From Halichondria panicea (Eukaryota > Porifera > Demospongiae > Suberitida > Halichondriidae): a stretch of 64,000 bases of DNA. Numbering within the stretch: position 1 is the stretch's first letter; each line of letters begins with the position of its first letter. The stretch covers positions 289,001 through 353,000 of the forward strand of contig NC_087390.1 in assembly GCF_963675165.1 (NCBI RefSeq), read 5' to 3'. The notes below the pieces were generated by a model that had not been told where the DNA came from, ran no database searches, and saw only the letters and a list, made by a program, of their open reading frames with translations. The translations under genes were made by a program, and so were the position numbers. This document shows positions 1 to 30,559 of this stretch, in pieces.

Positions 1-2
1 TC

Positions 3-1256
3 TACGAATCCAGTTGGAGTTTTGTACTTGAAAATTTCAGTGATGTAGCGAAAACAGAAGAATTTCTTTCGATCCCTCATGAGTATCTCATCGAGCTTGT
101 GAAGTCTGGGAATCTCAGCGTCCAATCAGAAGAGTCGGTTCTCGATTGTGTTCTCAAATGGTTTAATCACAACAGAGTGGAAAGATTGGCGGGACTAGCA
201 ACTATTCTGAAACACGTTCGACTCCCTCTGATCGCTTCTGATGTCCTCAAAGATAAAATCCTAGGAGACCCCCATCTCTCGTGTTCGCCAGATTGTCTCG
301 CACTGGTTGCTAATGCCAACAGATGTAGCCCCGATATCGATGGGGGAGCTCCAGACAGTCCTGAACATGTCCAATTCATCCCCCGCAAGTCCATCGGTCA
401 AAGCACGGTTCTATACGTTATTGGAGGGGAGAGAGCCCCTGGCCGTTTAAACGTAGATGTGGTTGAACGATTTTCGCCCTCAAAGAACGCCTGGACGGAA
501 CTTTGCCCCATGAGTACGAGTAGACGTGGAATGGGTGTGGCTTCAATGGACGGCTATGTATACGTTATTGGTGGCTCCGATGGTTTGAATTCGCTTCGAT
601 TGGTCGAGAGGTACGATCCAGTTTCAAACAATTGGACAAAACTAGCCGATCTACACCAGGAAAGAAGCAGTGTTTCAGCAGCTGTGCTCGATGGTAAACT
701 GTACGCCATTGGAGGCTACGATGGTAGCACAAGTTGTTTGGACTCTGTGGAGAGATACGACCCGATAGGAAACAGCTGGACATATGTAGCAAATATGAGC
801 CACCAGAGAAGTATGAGTGCTGTAGGCGTGTTAAACGGTTTTCTCTACGTTGTTGGTGGCTACAACGGTGCTGCCGACTTGTCCACCTGCGAAGTCTACA
901 ATCCCATTACAAATCAATGGACCGATATCCCGCCCATGAAGGCGTGTCGATGTATGTCCGGTGTTGGTGTCCTGGACAATAAAGTGTACGCTATTGGCGG
1001 CTGTGATTGCTCCAAATCGCTAAACAGCATCGAAATATACGATCCCCAGAAGCAGGCCTGGGAGCTGGGCCCGGATATGTCTGATCGTAGGAGTGGCCTG
1101 GGCGTGGCTGTTGTCGGGAGTAAGTTGTACGCAGTCGGTGGATACACGGGAGACGAGTATCTGAGCAGCATGGAATGTTACGACCCGAAGGTTGGTGGGT
1201 GGAGCCTCGTGGCTCCCCTAGGATGTGGCAAGAGGAGATTTGGTTGCTGCTCCTAG
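3..1256 (+). CDS. Kelch-like protein, 3' part (BACK domain plus six kelch repeats)
   Basis: The reading frame is open from the window edge, so the 5' end with the expected BTB domain lies outside. The visible 417 codons begin inside a BACK domain (about residues 1-130 of the visible part). Six kelch blades follow, each opening with a hydrophobic-Y-x-hydrophobic-GG core (YVIGG, YVIGG, YAIGG, YVVGG, YAIGG, YAVGG). The last blade ends close to the C-terminus, as expected of a closed beta-propeller. BTB-BACK-kelch proteins are substrate adaptors of CUL3 ubiquitin ligases, with the propeller choosing the substrate. The blades look closest to the KLHL2/3/17/20 group, but I cannot pick one orthologue. 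This region has no intron. The gene converges on MAP3K20, with 430 bp between the two stop codons. Confidence 0.9.
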   Translation, partial: YESSWSFVLENFSDVAKTEEFLSIPHEYLIELVKSGNLSVQSEESVLDCVLKWFNHNRVERLAGLATILKHVRLPLIASDVLKDKILGDPHLSCSPDCLALVANANRCSPDIDGGAPDSPEHVQFIPRKSIGQSTVLYVIGGERAPGRLNVDVVERFSPSKNAWTELCPMSTSRRGMGVASMDGYVYVIGGSDGLNSLRLVERYDPVSNNWTKLADLHQERSSVSAAVLDGKLYAIGGYDGSTSCLDSVERYDPIGNSWTYVANMSHQRSMSAVGVLNGFLYVVGGYNGAADLSTCEVYNPITNQWTDIPPMKACRCMSGVGVLDNKVYAIGGCDCSKSLNSIEIYDPQKQAWELGPDMSDRRSGLGVAVVGSKLYAVGGYTGDEYLSSMECYDPKVGGWSLVAPLGCGKRRFGCCS

Positions 1257-1686
1257 CTAGACTGGCGGACCTATTTTATGACATGTATGGACTGCTTAGT
1301 TAGTTTCTACGAGTTTAGTTTCTACTTCTACACTCATTTTATTTTTGTCAGAATTCATGTTTATTGTTTGTAATAATAATAGCATATGCTGATCAAGACC
1401 ATGTACTGTACATTATACCTAAAATAGTAATAATTATTTTTCCTTGTTATAGCTTATGCTTTGCTATTAATTTTTTGTACTGCTGTGGAATTTTTTTTAT
1501 AGACTAGCCTCCATTCCAGGCCGCACTGGCCTTGTGAAGGAGGCTAATGCTAGACATGCAATAGTCAGTCATGCATGTGATATTCACAATAACATTAACT
1601 CTCAAGACAAATGAACCTGGGAATGGGAATTGTGACGTGGGTAAACATGTTATAAAAATAATGATAAAAGCCTAGCTAGCTCCTAT
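1257..1686. other. Intergenic 3' regions of two convergent genes
   Basis: AT-rich sequence between the kelch-like stop and the MAP3K20 stop. It must hold both 3' UTRs. I see one short palindromic unit at 1505-1546 (arms TAGCCTCC and GGAGGCTA), which resembles the ends of the MULE-like MITEs near 54.5 and 58.2 kb. Nothing else is recognisable. Confidence 0.6.
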
Positions 1687-9418
<7,732 letters not shown>

Positions 9419-12400
9419 ATGGCATCTTGTTCCAGTGATCTCTCTAACGTCACTGAAGTCAGGGAGACGCTCTTCAAAATTCAGAAGAACCTAGAATGTC
9501 CTATCTGGTAAGCCTTAAAAAACAATGTCCATCCATTTTTTCAATAATAATTTCTATTGTCTGTGTTAGCCTGGAGTTACTGTCGGACCCCTACACGACA
9601 CAGTGTAGCCATCCATTCTGTCGAGCCTGTATCTGCAAAGTCATTTCAGCCAGTAAGGTGGCAAAATGCCCACTGTGCAAGGTCGTCATCACAAAGCGGT
9701 AAGTTGTGTGTGTGGGCGTGTGGATGTGGTGTGTGGGGGTGGGTGTGTGTGTGGGCATGTGGATGTGGTGTGTGAGGGGGTGGGTGTAGGGTATATGCTG
9801 CTTGTAAGAATGTTAATTTACTTATGCGGTGTACATTGTGTTGGCAGAAGTTTAACTGAGAACAGGAGACTGGGAGAGATTGTGGAGGCTGTCAAAGAAT
9901 TGGAGCAATCCGTACTGGCAGACTCGGGCGTACAAAGTAAGTGTGTTCAGTCTCAAGTGTTATAGTGTGTATGATTATGTTTCCTCTTACCCCCCACAGA
10001 GACCCCACCCAGAGTGCTAAACCACACCCACGAGTCTACTGGAACTCCCGGCATGATCATGCATTCTCTTATTCACCCAACACCAATCAAACCAGGCAAC
10101 TCCTCGAGAGAGGTCAGACACTCGTGAACTTTGCACTTTGAACTGCACACGTACAGTCATAGCTCAGTACATTTTTAATATTTATGTCAATTTTAACACT
10201 ATTTATTTGTTTGTGTACATATAAAAATGGCTATCAATTAAATTTTAAATGCTTTATAATTAATATTGCAATCAATTCAATTTCAGGGATCTGAACCTAG
10301 TCGATCAAGGAAGACATTCAATGCTCTAATGACAAAAGATCAACCGTCTACTTCTCGAGATGACGCTATTGAGATCAGTACAGGACAATCTTCATCATCC
10401 AAGAAAGGACCTGTGATTAAACGGAGGCGCAAAGTTCGATTTAATTCAAATAAAAAGCCATCAAAACTTGGCAGTAGGACAAGTACAGATACAGAAAGTG
10501 TGTGTACTAACAGTCAGCACAGGAGAGAGCTACTGGAGGCATTGGAGGGAGGGGCTCTCAGAGAAGCAAGTCAACGAGATGAACAGAGGCTAGATGAACT
10601 GGAGGCCACCGCGTGTGTTACTGAAAATAGAGAACAGAATGTTGTTGAAGTATGTGGTTCCAAGAGAAATTGTAACAGCTATGTGAAAGGACATCAACTA
10701 TCATCCAATGAACTGGAATCCAGTGATGCTTTACCTATTGAAGACGTACCTACTGTGCCAGCACACTCTACTAGTATCATCTATAAAGAATCTGCATATC
10801 CTCCGACTAGTGTGACTGAGATAAGATCTATAGCGGAGACACCACACCTTGAAGCACTACCAGAGAATGAACTTAGTCTGATTGTGGTGAAGGAAACACC
10901 TTTTGTAAAGAGGCGTGATGGAGAAACCATTAATTTAAAACAATGTTCTACTGACAGGGAGACTCCTTTAATTAGCAACAATACTGTTTCTCAACACGCA
11001 TTCATCTCTATTGATGACCCCACAGAGGCTAGTAATCTTTCGCTGGACTCCAGTAATCTTCCTCAGGATACTGCTCAACCATCTCAGGATAATTCAGTAA
11101 ACCCCGACATCCTAGCCAGAGAGACACAGCTATTCTCTCCTCCCCCTGATTCACTGGAGCCTATCATCCTCGCCCCCACACAACCATCAGTCGTGACAGA
11201 AACACAACCAACCTCATCAAATCTATCAGATTCAAATACACAAGAATCGTCGATTTTTATTATAGAAAATATGGAGCAAACTATAATGAAAGAAAATACT
11301 GTCGGCTACTACAGACCTGATGAACAGAACAACCCATCGACAGCCAAAAGTTTTGGTTCTAGAGAAACTCACTCTCCGCCTATTGATCTGACCCCCAGTG
11401 GTGACGTGGACAGCTCTCTCAATATTCCCCTACAAAACATTGATACTATCTACAGCCCTTCAAGTGACACCACGACTGATTCGTTGTTAAAAACCCGTGG
11501 AGTAGCAATGGTGCCTCCCTCTCAGGCTACACCACTTCTCAATAAAACCACGGTCCTTCCTCAACTAAACCAGTGCTTCAAACCGGCCACACTAAAACCA
11601 TCTATTGAAACCAATACCAGCTTGAATTCTGACACACCTGATGTGTCTACTAGTGCTTCAAGCCACTCTCCTGATCCATCATCATCCACTCCTCATATCT
11701 CACCAGAGCTCACTAGCCAAGAGCTTGAAACACTTAGACAACTCATGGCAGACAAGGAGAGAGAAGTGCTAGCACTGGAGGCAATGCTCTTACAAGAAGA
11801 GAAACCACAATCGATAACTACAACTGATACGACGAATAATATAGTGAGAGAATCTCCGTTCCAAACAATATCTGAAAATGTCAAAACTTCAAATGAAAAC
11901 GGGAGGACTTCTATTAACACTATCGAATGCTCGAATGCTCTCACGAAAAAATCTCAAGAGGCTAAAAAAGATGATGTTGCCTCGTCAATAATAAAATCTC
12001 CTGTTGATAGTCCGCAGGTGATCTTTGAGACGCAGTTTACAGGCCACTCCCACGAGGACCATACAGCTTCTGAGGATGAGTGTACCTTGAGGGGACACAG
12101 AGAATGTGCAGAACCAGAAATCAAAGAAAGTATGAGAGATGACTCAATGGCTGATAGTCATCAAGTCATGAAGAGAGGACATTCCCCTGTTAATATGCTA
12201 TCGAATAATACTGAGCCTTGCCCAAAGCGTACAAAGAGTAATGACACTAACACGCAGCAAGAATTGAGTCCTAAAACAAAGAGAACGGTTCAGCTTGACT
12301 CTGATGATATTGAAGACTACTCGCTACCTTCCCCCAACGAACCATTGCCTGCTGACCACCCCTTCATGAGCGTGAGCACAATCAACCAGCCCATTCAATC

Positions 12401-14097
12401 TCAATCAACAAGCCACCCTAATAACAAGTCTTATACTGCTAACATATACATTGACCGTGGAACTTCTCCTAATCACAATGTGCAGAACTCTATTATCAAT
12501 CGAAAATCTTCAGCCAGCGAACAAAATAAGAAAGAATCAAAGCAAGTTCAATCTTCTAACAAAACTGTTACTGTTAATTGTCATCCAAACTCTCCTCCTA
12601 AGCCTCAACAAGATGGGCCTCCCAGACTAACCACGTCTAGTTCTATGCTCACTACCCCCCAACAGGGGGCGTCTTGTTCTACCCCCCAGCAGAGAGTGGT
12701 GGTCCAGACCCCCGCTCTGAGTGGTGGTGGGTTCGCCAGTCCAGGGGGAGGGGCCAGACACACCCTCTCGTTAGTAGGCTCAGGACTATCGAAGTCTCAA
12801 CTGGTGAGTACATTAATTGTGTACTGATACGTTTGTACAATAATGCAGCATAGCAAAATGTAACAGAAATTGTACATTGTATGTAGTGTAAGATTTTGCA
12901 TTTTGAAAATTAAAATGTAGCTGTTTGAAAGGCCTGTTTAGATTAGATCAAAATGTTCTATTTGTAAAGAAAAATCATGGGTTTTGATTATATGTATATA
13001 CTGTATGAATCATGTAACTCCCCCCCACACCACACACAACCACCCACACACCACACACACACACACACACACAGCGACAGGCCCAGCGATTCGCTCGTAC
13101 CCACAATGGTAGAATAGCGAGTGTGTTCAACTGTCATACGACACACGTGGTGGTCTCCACTGACTCTCGTGGCCTCTGCCCTCGCACTGTCAAGTACCTG
13201 CAAGGAGTGCTGGCTAGAATCTGGGTACTCAGCTATCACTGTGAGCTGTTTTCTGTAATATAATCATGTGGATAACTTTATCAATAGTGCACTTAATAGT
13301 TGTTAGTGCAATATGGGATTAATAGCACGAGTAACAAGCATGGCACGGCCTCAAAGGGCTATCTTTGAAAATGCATAATCCTACATATATGCAATTGAGC
13401 TGCGATGTGTATGCACTGTTACAGCTGGCGTGTTTGTTATTACTCAGCGCATACAGTAACTGCTCATAATACGTATGTACGTACATGTACACGTGTGTTC
13501 TATAACGGCATTAATTTGTGCTCTGACCCTTCCAGGGGTGGAGGACAGTGTGAGAGAGGACAGGCTACTACCGGAGGTAATTAAACGTTTATTTCGTAAT
13601 TGACTGCACATTTGATATTATAATAATAATATTTTTAGGAGCACTATGAGGTGAATGGTGACAACACCCTGACCTCCTCTGACACTAGTCCTCGTGTACC
13701 TGCTAAAGCTCGTCTCAGTAGATTACGTCAGGTGTGTTGGTTTATAGTGTGTGTGTCATGTGATCCTCATGATCCTCATACGTAGGAACCTGGCCTGTTC
13801 TCTTCTCGTCTTTTTTACCTCCACTGCGACTTTAACGGACTCTCAAAAGGTGCACAGTTTATGTGTATAAGAATACAACTTTGCCATAAACTTTTAAATT
13901 ACATAATTTATTTCTTTTTGATCTGAATTTTTGTATCTGCTATAGACCAGCTGTCGCAGTTGCTGTGCCTCGGTGGAGGGGAGGTGGTGGAGTGTGTGAC
14001 GTGTAATGCTGTGACGGTGTGTGACTGTGTAGACCGCCCCCGTACTATCACGTCCAGCTGGCTACTAGACTGCATCAGTAGCTACCGGCCGCTATAA
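9419..14097 (+). CDS. BRCA1: BRCA1-type RING and tandem-BRCT E3 ligase (10 coding exons, 1150 aa)
   Basis: Exons: 9419-9507, 9570-9698, 9848-9936, 10000-10112, 10287-12803, 13075-13240, 13536-13576, 13639-13731, 13786-13849, 13946-14097. Total 3453 nt, in phase. The RING is complete: C27, C30, C42, H44, C47, C50, C63, C66, followed by TKRSLTENRRLGEIVE as in the BRCA1 family. Exon 5 (839 codons) encodes a long disordered region with many SQ/TQ sites and a short coil (about 613-649, SQELETLRQLM) placed like the PALB2-binding coil. BRCT1 starts at the exon 5/6 junction and keeps phosphopeptide-pocket residues S972, G973, R1016 and K1019. BRCT2 spans about 1075-1150. The family works with BARD1 in homologous recombination and histone H2A ubiquitination. 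It is shorter than vertebrate BRCA1, mostly in the middle. It converges on HECW, with 262 bp between the stops. Confidence 0.93.
11704..11812 (+). other. Candidate PALB2-binding coiled coil in BRCA1
   Basis: Part of BRCA1 exon 5, residues about 613-649. Leucines and methionines have heptad-like spacing in SQELETLRQLMADKEREVLA, an isolated helical island between disordered stretches and ahead of the BRCT pair. Position and SQEL start match the vertebrate PALB2-contact coil. The match is short, so this is inference. Confidence 0.5.
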
Positions 14098-14359
14098 TCA
14101 ATCATGTGATCTTGTGTTCTATTGATAATTCGACAAAAAAAGTTTTTGAAATTCAATTTCTCTCATGCTTTTGTGACATTATCACATTCCAATCAGCCAA
14201 TTCAAATTAATTTCATCCAAATAATAATGTACATAATATTCACACATAGCGTAGATACAGGTGTGAATTCAAAATAAAATTTAAATTTAAATGACACAAA
14301 CACACACAAAATTGCAAGACTAGTAAAAGTGTACATGTAGTTTTTATAGTGCACATGTC

Positions 14360-25467
<11,108 letters not shown>

Positions 25468-25639
25468 TGTTATCCTGTATAATGTGAATGTGTAATGACA
25501 ACTAGAAATAGGAAACGCATAATTAAATAATAAATCTCCCAGGAAATTGAAAGGTAGCCTTATATTCAGAGCAAAAGTACCCGGGCAAATATATCATACA
25601 CGCATGTGTGCTATTACACAACAGTCATGCATTACATTG

Positions 25640-26960
25640 TACGCTGCTGTTACATAACAACAAGACTGCATGTGCTGACCCCTTATATGCATGGGTAGAC
25701 TAACACAGTGGCTGTAATGAATGTTACTATAACACAGGTCAAAACATGTGCCATCAAGTTTCATTTGTGATGTTCTTTTATAGTAGGCCTACCCCTAAGG
25801 GGGTTTCAGCCATCCAAAAATTTTGTACATTGGAGGTACGTGCTTAAATGTAAGGAGATTGTGAACACACCTTTTATAGCAAGCAATGGTTTCACTCTTT
25901 AGTGGTTGTGTGGGCATGCAATTAAATCAAAGTTGATTGACACAGATTCAAACATAATTATGGAGAGACTACTTTGGGCAGCTGATTGTATATACGTACA
26001 ACTTACGTAGATTCACTATGAGGTATTATTAGCACGTGTGTGCTTGTGAGATATTCTTACATAAGCTAGCATTACGAGAACAATCGAAACACACATCCAC
26101 ACCTTTTGTTTAAGATAAAGCAGGCCACCCTCCATAAATTAATACATCTAGGTTAATGGGCTCCAAAGTCTCTCCATAGCATGTGTTTGGACCTGTGTTG
26201 GCAGGCCACCCTCTATAATACAGCCAGGTTAATGGGCCTCAAAGTCTCTCCATAGCATGTGTTTGGACCTGTGTTAGCAGGCCACCCTCTATAATACAGC
26301 CAGGTTAATGGGCCCCAAAGTCTCTCCATAGCATGTGTTTGGACCTGTGTTAGCAGGCCACCCTCTATAATAAAGCCAGGTTAATGGGCCCCAAAGTCTC
26401 TCCATAGTATGTGTTTGGACCTGTGTTAGCAGGCCACCCTCTATAATACAGCCAGGTTAATGGGCCCCAAAGTCTCTCCATAGCATGTGTTTGGACCTGT
26501 GTTAGCAGGCCACCCTCTATAATAAAGCCAGGTTAATGGGCCTCAAAGTCTCTCCATAGTATGTGTTTGGACCTGTGTTAGCAGGACACCCTCTATAATA
26601 CAGCCAGGTTAATGGGCTCCAAAGTTAGTCTCTCCATATGTTTGAATCTATTATCATTATTATTGATTTAATACTATTCATTGCATGCCCACACAACCAC
26701 TAGAGAATGAAACCATTGTTTGCTATAAAAGGTGTGCTCACAACATACAATACATAAAAAACGATACTTAGAAACTTACAAAATTTTTGGATGGCTGAAA
26801 CCCCCTTAGGGGTAGGCCTACTGTAAAAGAACATCACAAATGAAACTTCATGGCACATGTTTTAACCCAGAGGAGGTTGGTCACGATTGTTAATTAATCT
26901 TCTAATTTTCTTTGTAACCTCCAATTCCTACAGTAAATGCACAGAAGCCATTGAAAGAAC
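25640..26960. mobile_element. Composite inverted-repeat element enclosing a minisatellite
   Basis: An arm at about 25736-25832 (GTAGGCCTACCCCTAAGGGG, then CATCCAAAAATTTTGTAC) is the reverse complement of 26770-26868. Between them lies the 76-bp minisatellite. Right-hand arms plus satellite recur at about 28345-28500 and 29235-29390. Lengths and ends are approximate. I found no transposase. Confidence 0.6.
26120..26640 (+). repeat. 76-bp minisatellite, array 1
   Basis: About seven copies of a 76-bp unit containing CAGGCCACCCTCTATAATAC, AGCCAGGTTAATGGGCC and CATAGCATGTGTTTGGACC. Units differ by a few point changes. Further arrays in the same direction lie at 28060-29130 and an inverted one at 30560-31680. 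Confidence 0.92.
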
Positions 26961-27290
26961 CCCAACCTACCCAAACCGCTGAGTCAGCACTTTTATCTTA
27001 TTTTGGCATTCTTGAGCGTTTATCTGTCTTGTATTACGTCTCCTGTTAGTCTAGGAGTCATAGTAGTTTAAAACTATCGTTGCTACACCTGCTATTATAA
27101 TATTAAGACAGGAGTCAAAGAAATAAGGAAAGTGCAGCAACAACTGGAACTTTGTTACTAATCTTAGTTTCTGGCTTATTACTTCGAGTATGACTATGCT
27201 ACTCACTTTCTAGTATCACTGAGTATTGTTAGCATCATTTCCTACTAGTATAAAAGGCTATGATCGTTTGCAGCCTTTTCAATCTTATAT
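26870..27290. repeat. Duplicated block, rearranged relative to 61041-61470
   Basis: 26940-27290 (from GCACAGAAGCCATTGAAAGA) matches 61043-61375 closely. The adjoining 26870-26935 (GGAGGTTGGTCACGATTG) matches 61410-61470 in reverse complement. The same two pieces are therefore joined in different order and orientation at the two sites. Confidence 0.75.
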
Positions 27291-27295
27291 ACCGG

Positions 27296-27773
27296 TATTA
27301 CTAGAATAGTATTACTAGAATGTTTTGCGGGTAAAAAACCTTTGCGAATAAACCAAATCAGCCGAAAATTTGACTCTTTGCGAGCGTTCTGGCAAGGATC
27401 GTGTATTTACTAGTAATAATTTTGGTTTTGCGGATTTTATTGTTGCGAATTGATCAACCATCGCAAAGTTCGCAAATGTTTGATGCTCGCAAAACATTCT
27501 AGTAATACGGTAGTAGTCACAAATGTTAAAAAGCTTTTGAGTCCCCACACAGAGAGATACAAGGTAAACATAACAGTATACATTAATTAAAGCCCAACTG
27601 CATCGAGTAGTTAATTTATAAAAGTACCCTTACTGTTCGTTATTCTGATACCATGAAAACACTCAATTACTGATCATTGACAATCTCTTGAAGCTCTTAT
27701 CCACTTGGCAAAGCTATCAGAGAACCACAAACCTACTTAAGTGGATACACAAACAAACATACCTTAATGCCAG
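27296..27773. repeat. Duplicated block 1 (MITE plus ~260 bp), matches 29406-29893
   Basis: Starts with a MITE (ACTAGAATGTTTTGCGGGTA to GCAAAACATTCTAGTAATAC, about 27299-27516) and runs through AAGCTCTTATCCACTTGGC to CATACCTTAATGCCAGG. The copy at 29406-29893 differs at only scattered positions, so the duplication is recent. Confidence 0.85.
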
Positions 27774-28059
27774 GAAATTGAAAGGTAGCCTTATAATTAG
27801 AGCAAAAGTACCCGGGCAAATAATTATACTATACATGAATGTGTCCACTACACAGTCATGCATTACATTGTACGCTGCTGTTACATAACAACAAGACTGC
27901 ATGCATGGTTTCATTTGGCAGCTGATTATATATACAACTTACGTAGATTCACTATGATGTATTATTAGCACGTGTGTGCTTGTGAGATATTCTTACATAA
28001 GCTAGCATTACGAGAACAATCGAAACACACATCCATACCTTTTGTTTAAGATAATACAA

Positions 28060-29130
28060 TCTATAAGCAGGCCACCCTCTATAAATTAATACAGCCAGGT
28101 TAATGAGCCCCAAGGTCTCTCCATAGCATGTGTTTGGACCTGTGTTAGCAGGACACCCTCTATAATACAGCCAGGTTAATGGGCTCCAAAGTTAGTCTCT
28201 CCATATGTTTGAATCTATTATCAATCAATTTTGATTTAATACTATTCATTGTATGCCCACACAACCACTAGAGAGTGAAACCATTGCTTGCTATAAAAGG
28301 TGTGTTCACAATCTAATTATGTTTAAGCCCGTACTGTACTACCGTGTACAAAATTTTTGGATGGCCGAAACCCCCTAAGGGTAGGCCTACTATAAAAGAA
28401 CATCACAAATGAAACTTCATGGCACATGTTTTGACCTGTGTTGGTAACATTCATACAGCCACTGTTAGTCGACCCATGCAAGGGGTGACAGCACACACAC
28501 ATCACGCCACTACCAACCCACTGCAATATAATACATAGCATGTGTTTGGACCTGTGTTAGCAGGCCACCCTCTATAATACAGCCAGGTTAATGGGCCCCA
28601 AGGTCTCTCCATAGCATGTGTTTGGACCTGTGTTAGCAGGCCACCCTCTATAATACAGCCAGGTTAATGGGCCCCAAGGTCTCTCCATAGCATGTGTTTG
28701 GACCTGTGTTAGCAGGCCACCCTCTATAATACAGCCAGGTTAATGGGCTCCAAAGTTAGTCTCTCCATAGCATGTGTTTGGACCTGTGTTAGCAGGCCAC
28801 CCTCTATAATACAGCCAGGTTAATGGGCTCCAAAGTCTCTCCATAGCATGTGTTTGGACCTGTGTTAGCAGGCCACCCTCTATAATACAGCCAGGTTAAT
28901 GGGCTACAAAGTTAGTCTCTCCATATGTTTGAATCTATTATCAATCAATTTTGATTTATCATTGCATGCCCACACAATCACTATAATACAGCCAGGTTAA
29001 TGGGCTCCAAAGTTAGTCTCTCCATAGCATGTGTTTGGACCTGTGTTAGCAGGCCATCCTCTATAATACAGCCAGGTTAATGGGCTCCAAAGTTAGTCTC
29101 TCCATATGTTTGAATCTATTATCAATCAAT
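28060..29130 (+). repeat. 76-bp minisatellite, arrays 2-4
   Basis: Units as in 26120-26640, at about 28060-28210, 28535-28930 and 28975-29130, broken by inverted-repeat arms and by a recurring terminal piece TCTCCATATGTTTGAATC. The recurring junction suggests duplication of whole element-plus-satellite blocks. Confidence 0.88.
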
Positions 29131-29405
29131 TTTGATTTATCGTTGCATGCCCACACAACCACTAGAGAGTGAAACCATTGCTTGCTATAAAAGGTGTGTT
29201 CACAATCTCCTTACATAATAGCCTGTACTAGCATGTACAAAATTTTTGGATGGCTGAACCCCCTAGGGGTAGGCCTACTATAAAAGAACATAAACTTCAT
29301 GGCACATGTTTTGACCTGTGTTGGTAACATTCAATACAGGCACTGTTAGTCTACCCATGCAATGGGTGACAGCACACACACATCACACCACTACCAACTC
29401 ACTGC

Positions 29406-29893
29406 AATCTTATATATCGGTATTACTAGAATAGTATTACTAGAATGTTTTGCGGGTAAAAAACCTTTGCGAATAAGCCAAATCAGCCAAAAATTTGACC
29501 CTTTGCGAGCGTTCTGGCAAGGATCGTGTATTTACTAGTAATAATTTTGGTTTTGTGGATTTTATTGTTGTGAATTGATCAACCCTCGCAAAGTTCGCAA
29601 ATGTTTGATGCTCGCAAAACATTCTAGTAATACGGTAGTAGTCACAAATGTTAAAAAGCTTTTGAGTCCCCACACAGAGAGAGATACAAGGTAAACATAA
29701 CAGTATACATTAAAGCCCAAATGCATCGAGTAGTTAATTTATAAAAGTACCCTTACTGTTCGTTATTCTGATACCATGAAAACACTTAATTACTGATCAT
29801 TGACAATCTCTTGAAGCTCTTATCCACTTGGCAAAGCTATCAGAGAACCACAAACCTACTTAAGTGGATACACAAACAAACATACCTTAATGC
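29406..29893. repeat. Duplicated block 2, matches 27296-27773
   Basis: Second copy of the MITE-plus-flank block described at 27296. The MITE part is 29419-29638. After the shared CCTTAATGCCAGG the two sites diverge. Confidence 0.85.
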
Positions 29894-30559
29894 CAGGTTT
29901 CCTGTGTATATATCAGTACACGATTTATACCAGCTCTAAGTCACACGCTTTAGTGGGCTCTATTGAAGTGTTGCAGTGGGCGAACCAGCAAATATATCCA
30001 AATTACTCAACTCCAAATGGAGATAATCGAGGCTCTGTACAAGTTAGAGTGGAGACACCCTAATTAAGCAATGTACATAAGCTACTGTACTATACTTGGT
30101 AGGCATGTCCAAGACTAATCTCATGATATAGGATGCATATTAATTTAGAGCATGGCTTGCCAATAAAAAAACCCACACTCACACACAAGCAATAGGTAGG
30201 AGAAGCCACTCTATAGGTATACATGCAGTACTGTGTCTACCCTAGGAAGCTGGTTCACAGTCATCATAGTCATGTATACTTTTAACCAGCGTCAAAAGGA
30301 CGTGTACGCACATCTTTATCATAGCCACTGTTCAAACAGGTTTCACTAAGCAAAGGTGTTACCACATGTACATAGATCTCACTGCTATTGGAAAGCATGA
30401 ATACATTTTCTGAAATAATGGCAAAAATGTTAAACTGTAACTACTGAACTCATAACAAACGACAGTGTCTTAATATGCTATAACTCTAGTTTAGCACTCC
30501 ATATATGTACTCCACATGTATAGTGAAGCCAGTGTGTAGTGGACCAACAGTGGCTGTAT
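29894..30559. other. Intergenic, nothing recognised
   Basis: AT-rich unique-looking sequence between the duplicated block and the inverted satellite array. No coding exon or RNA gene seen. Confidence 0.4.
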
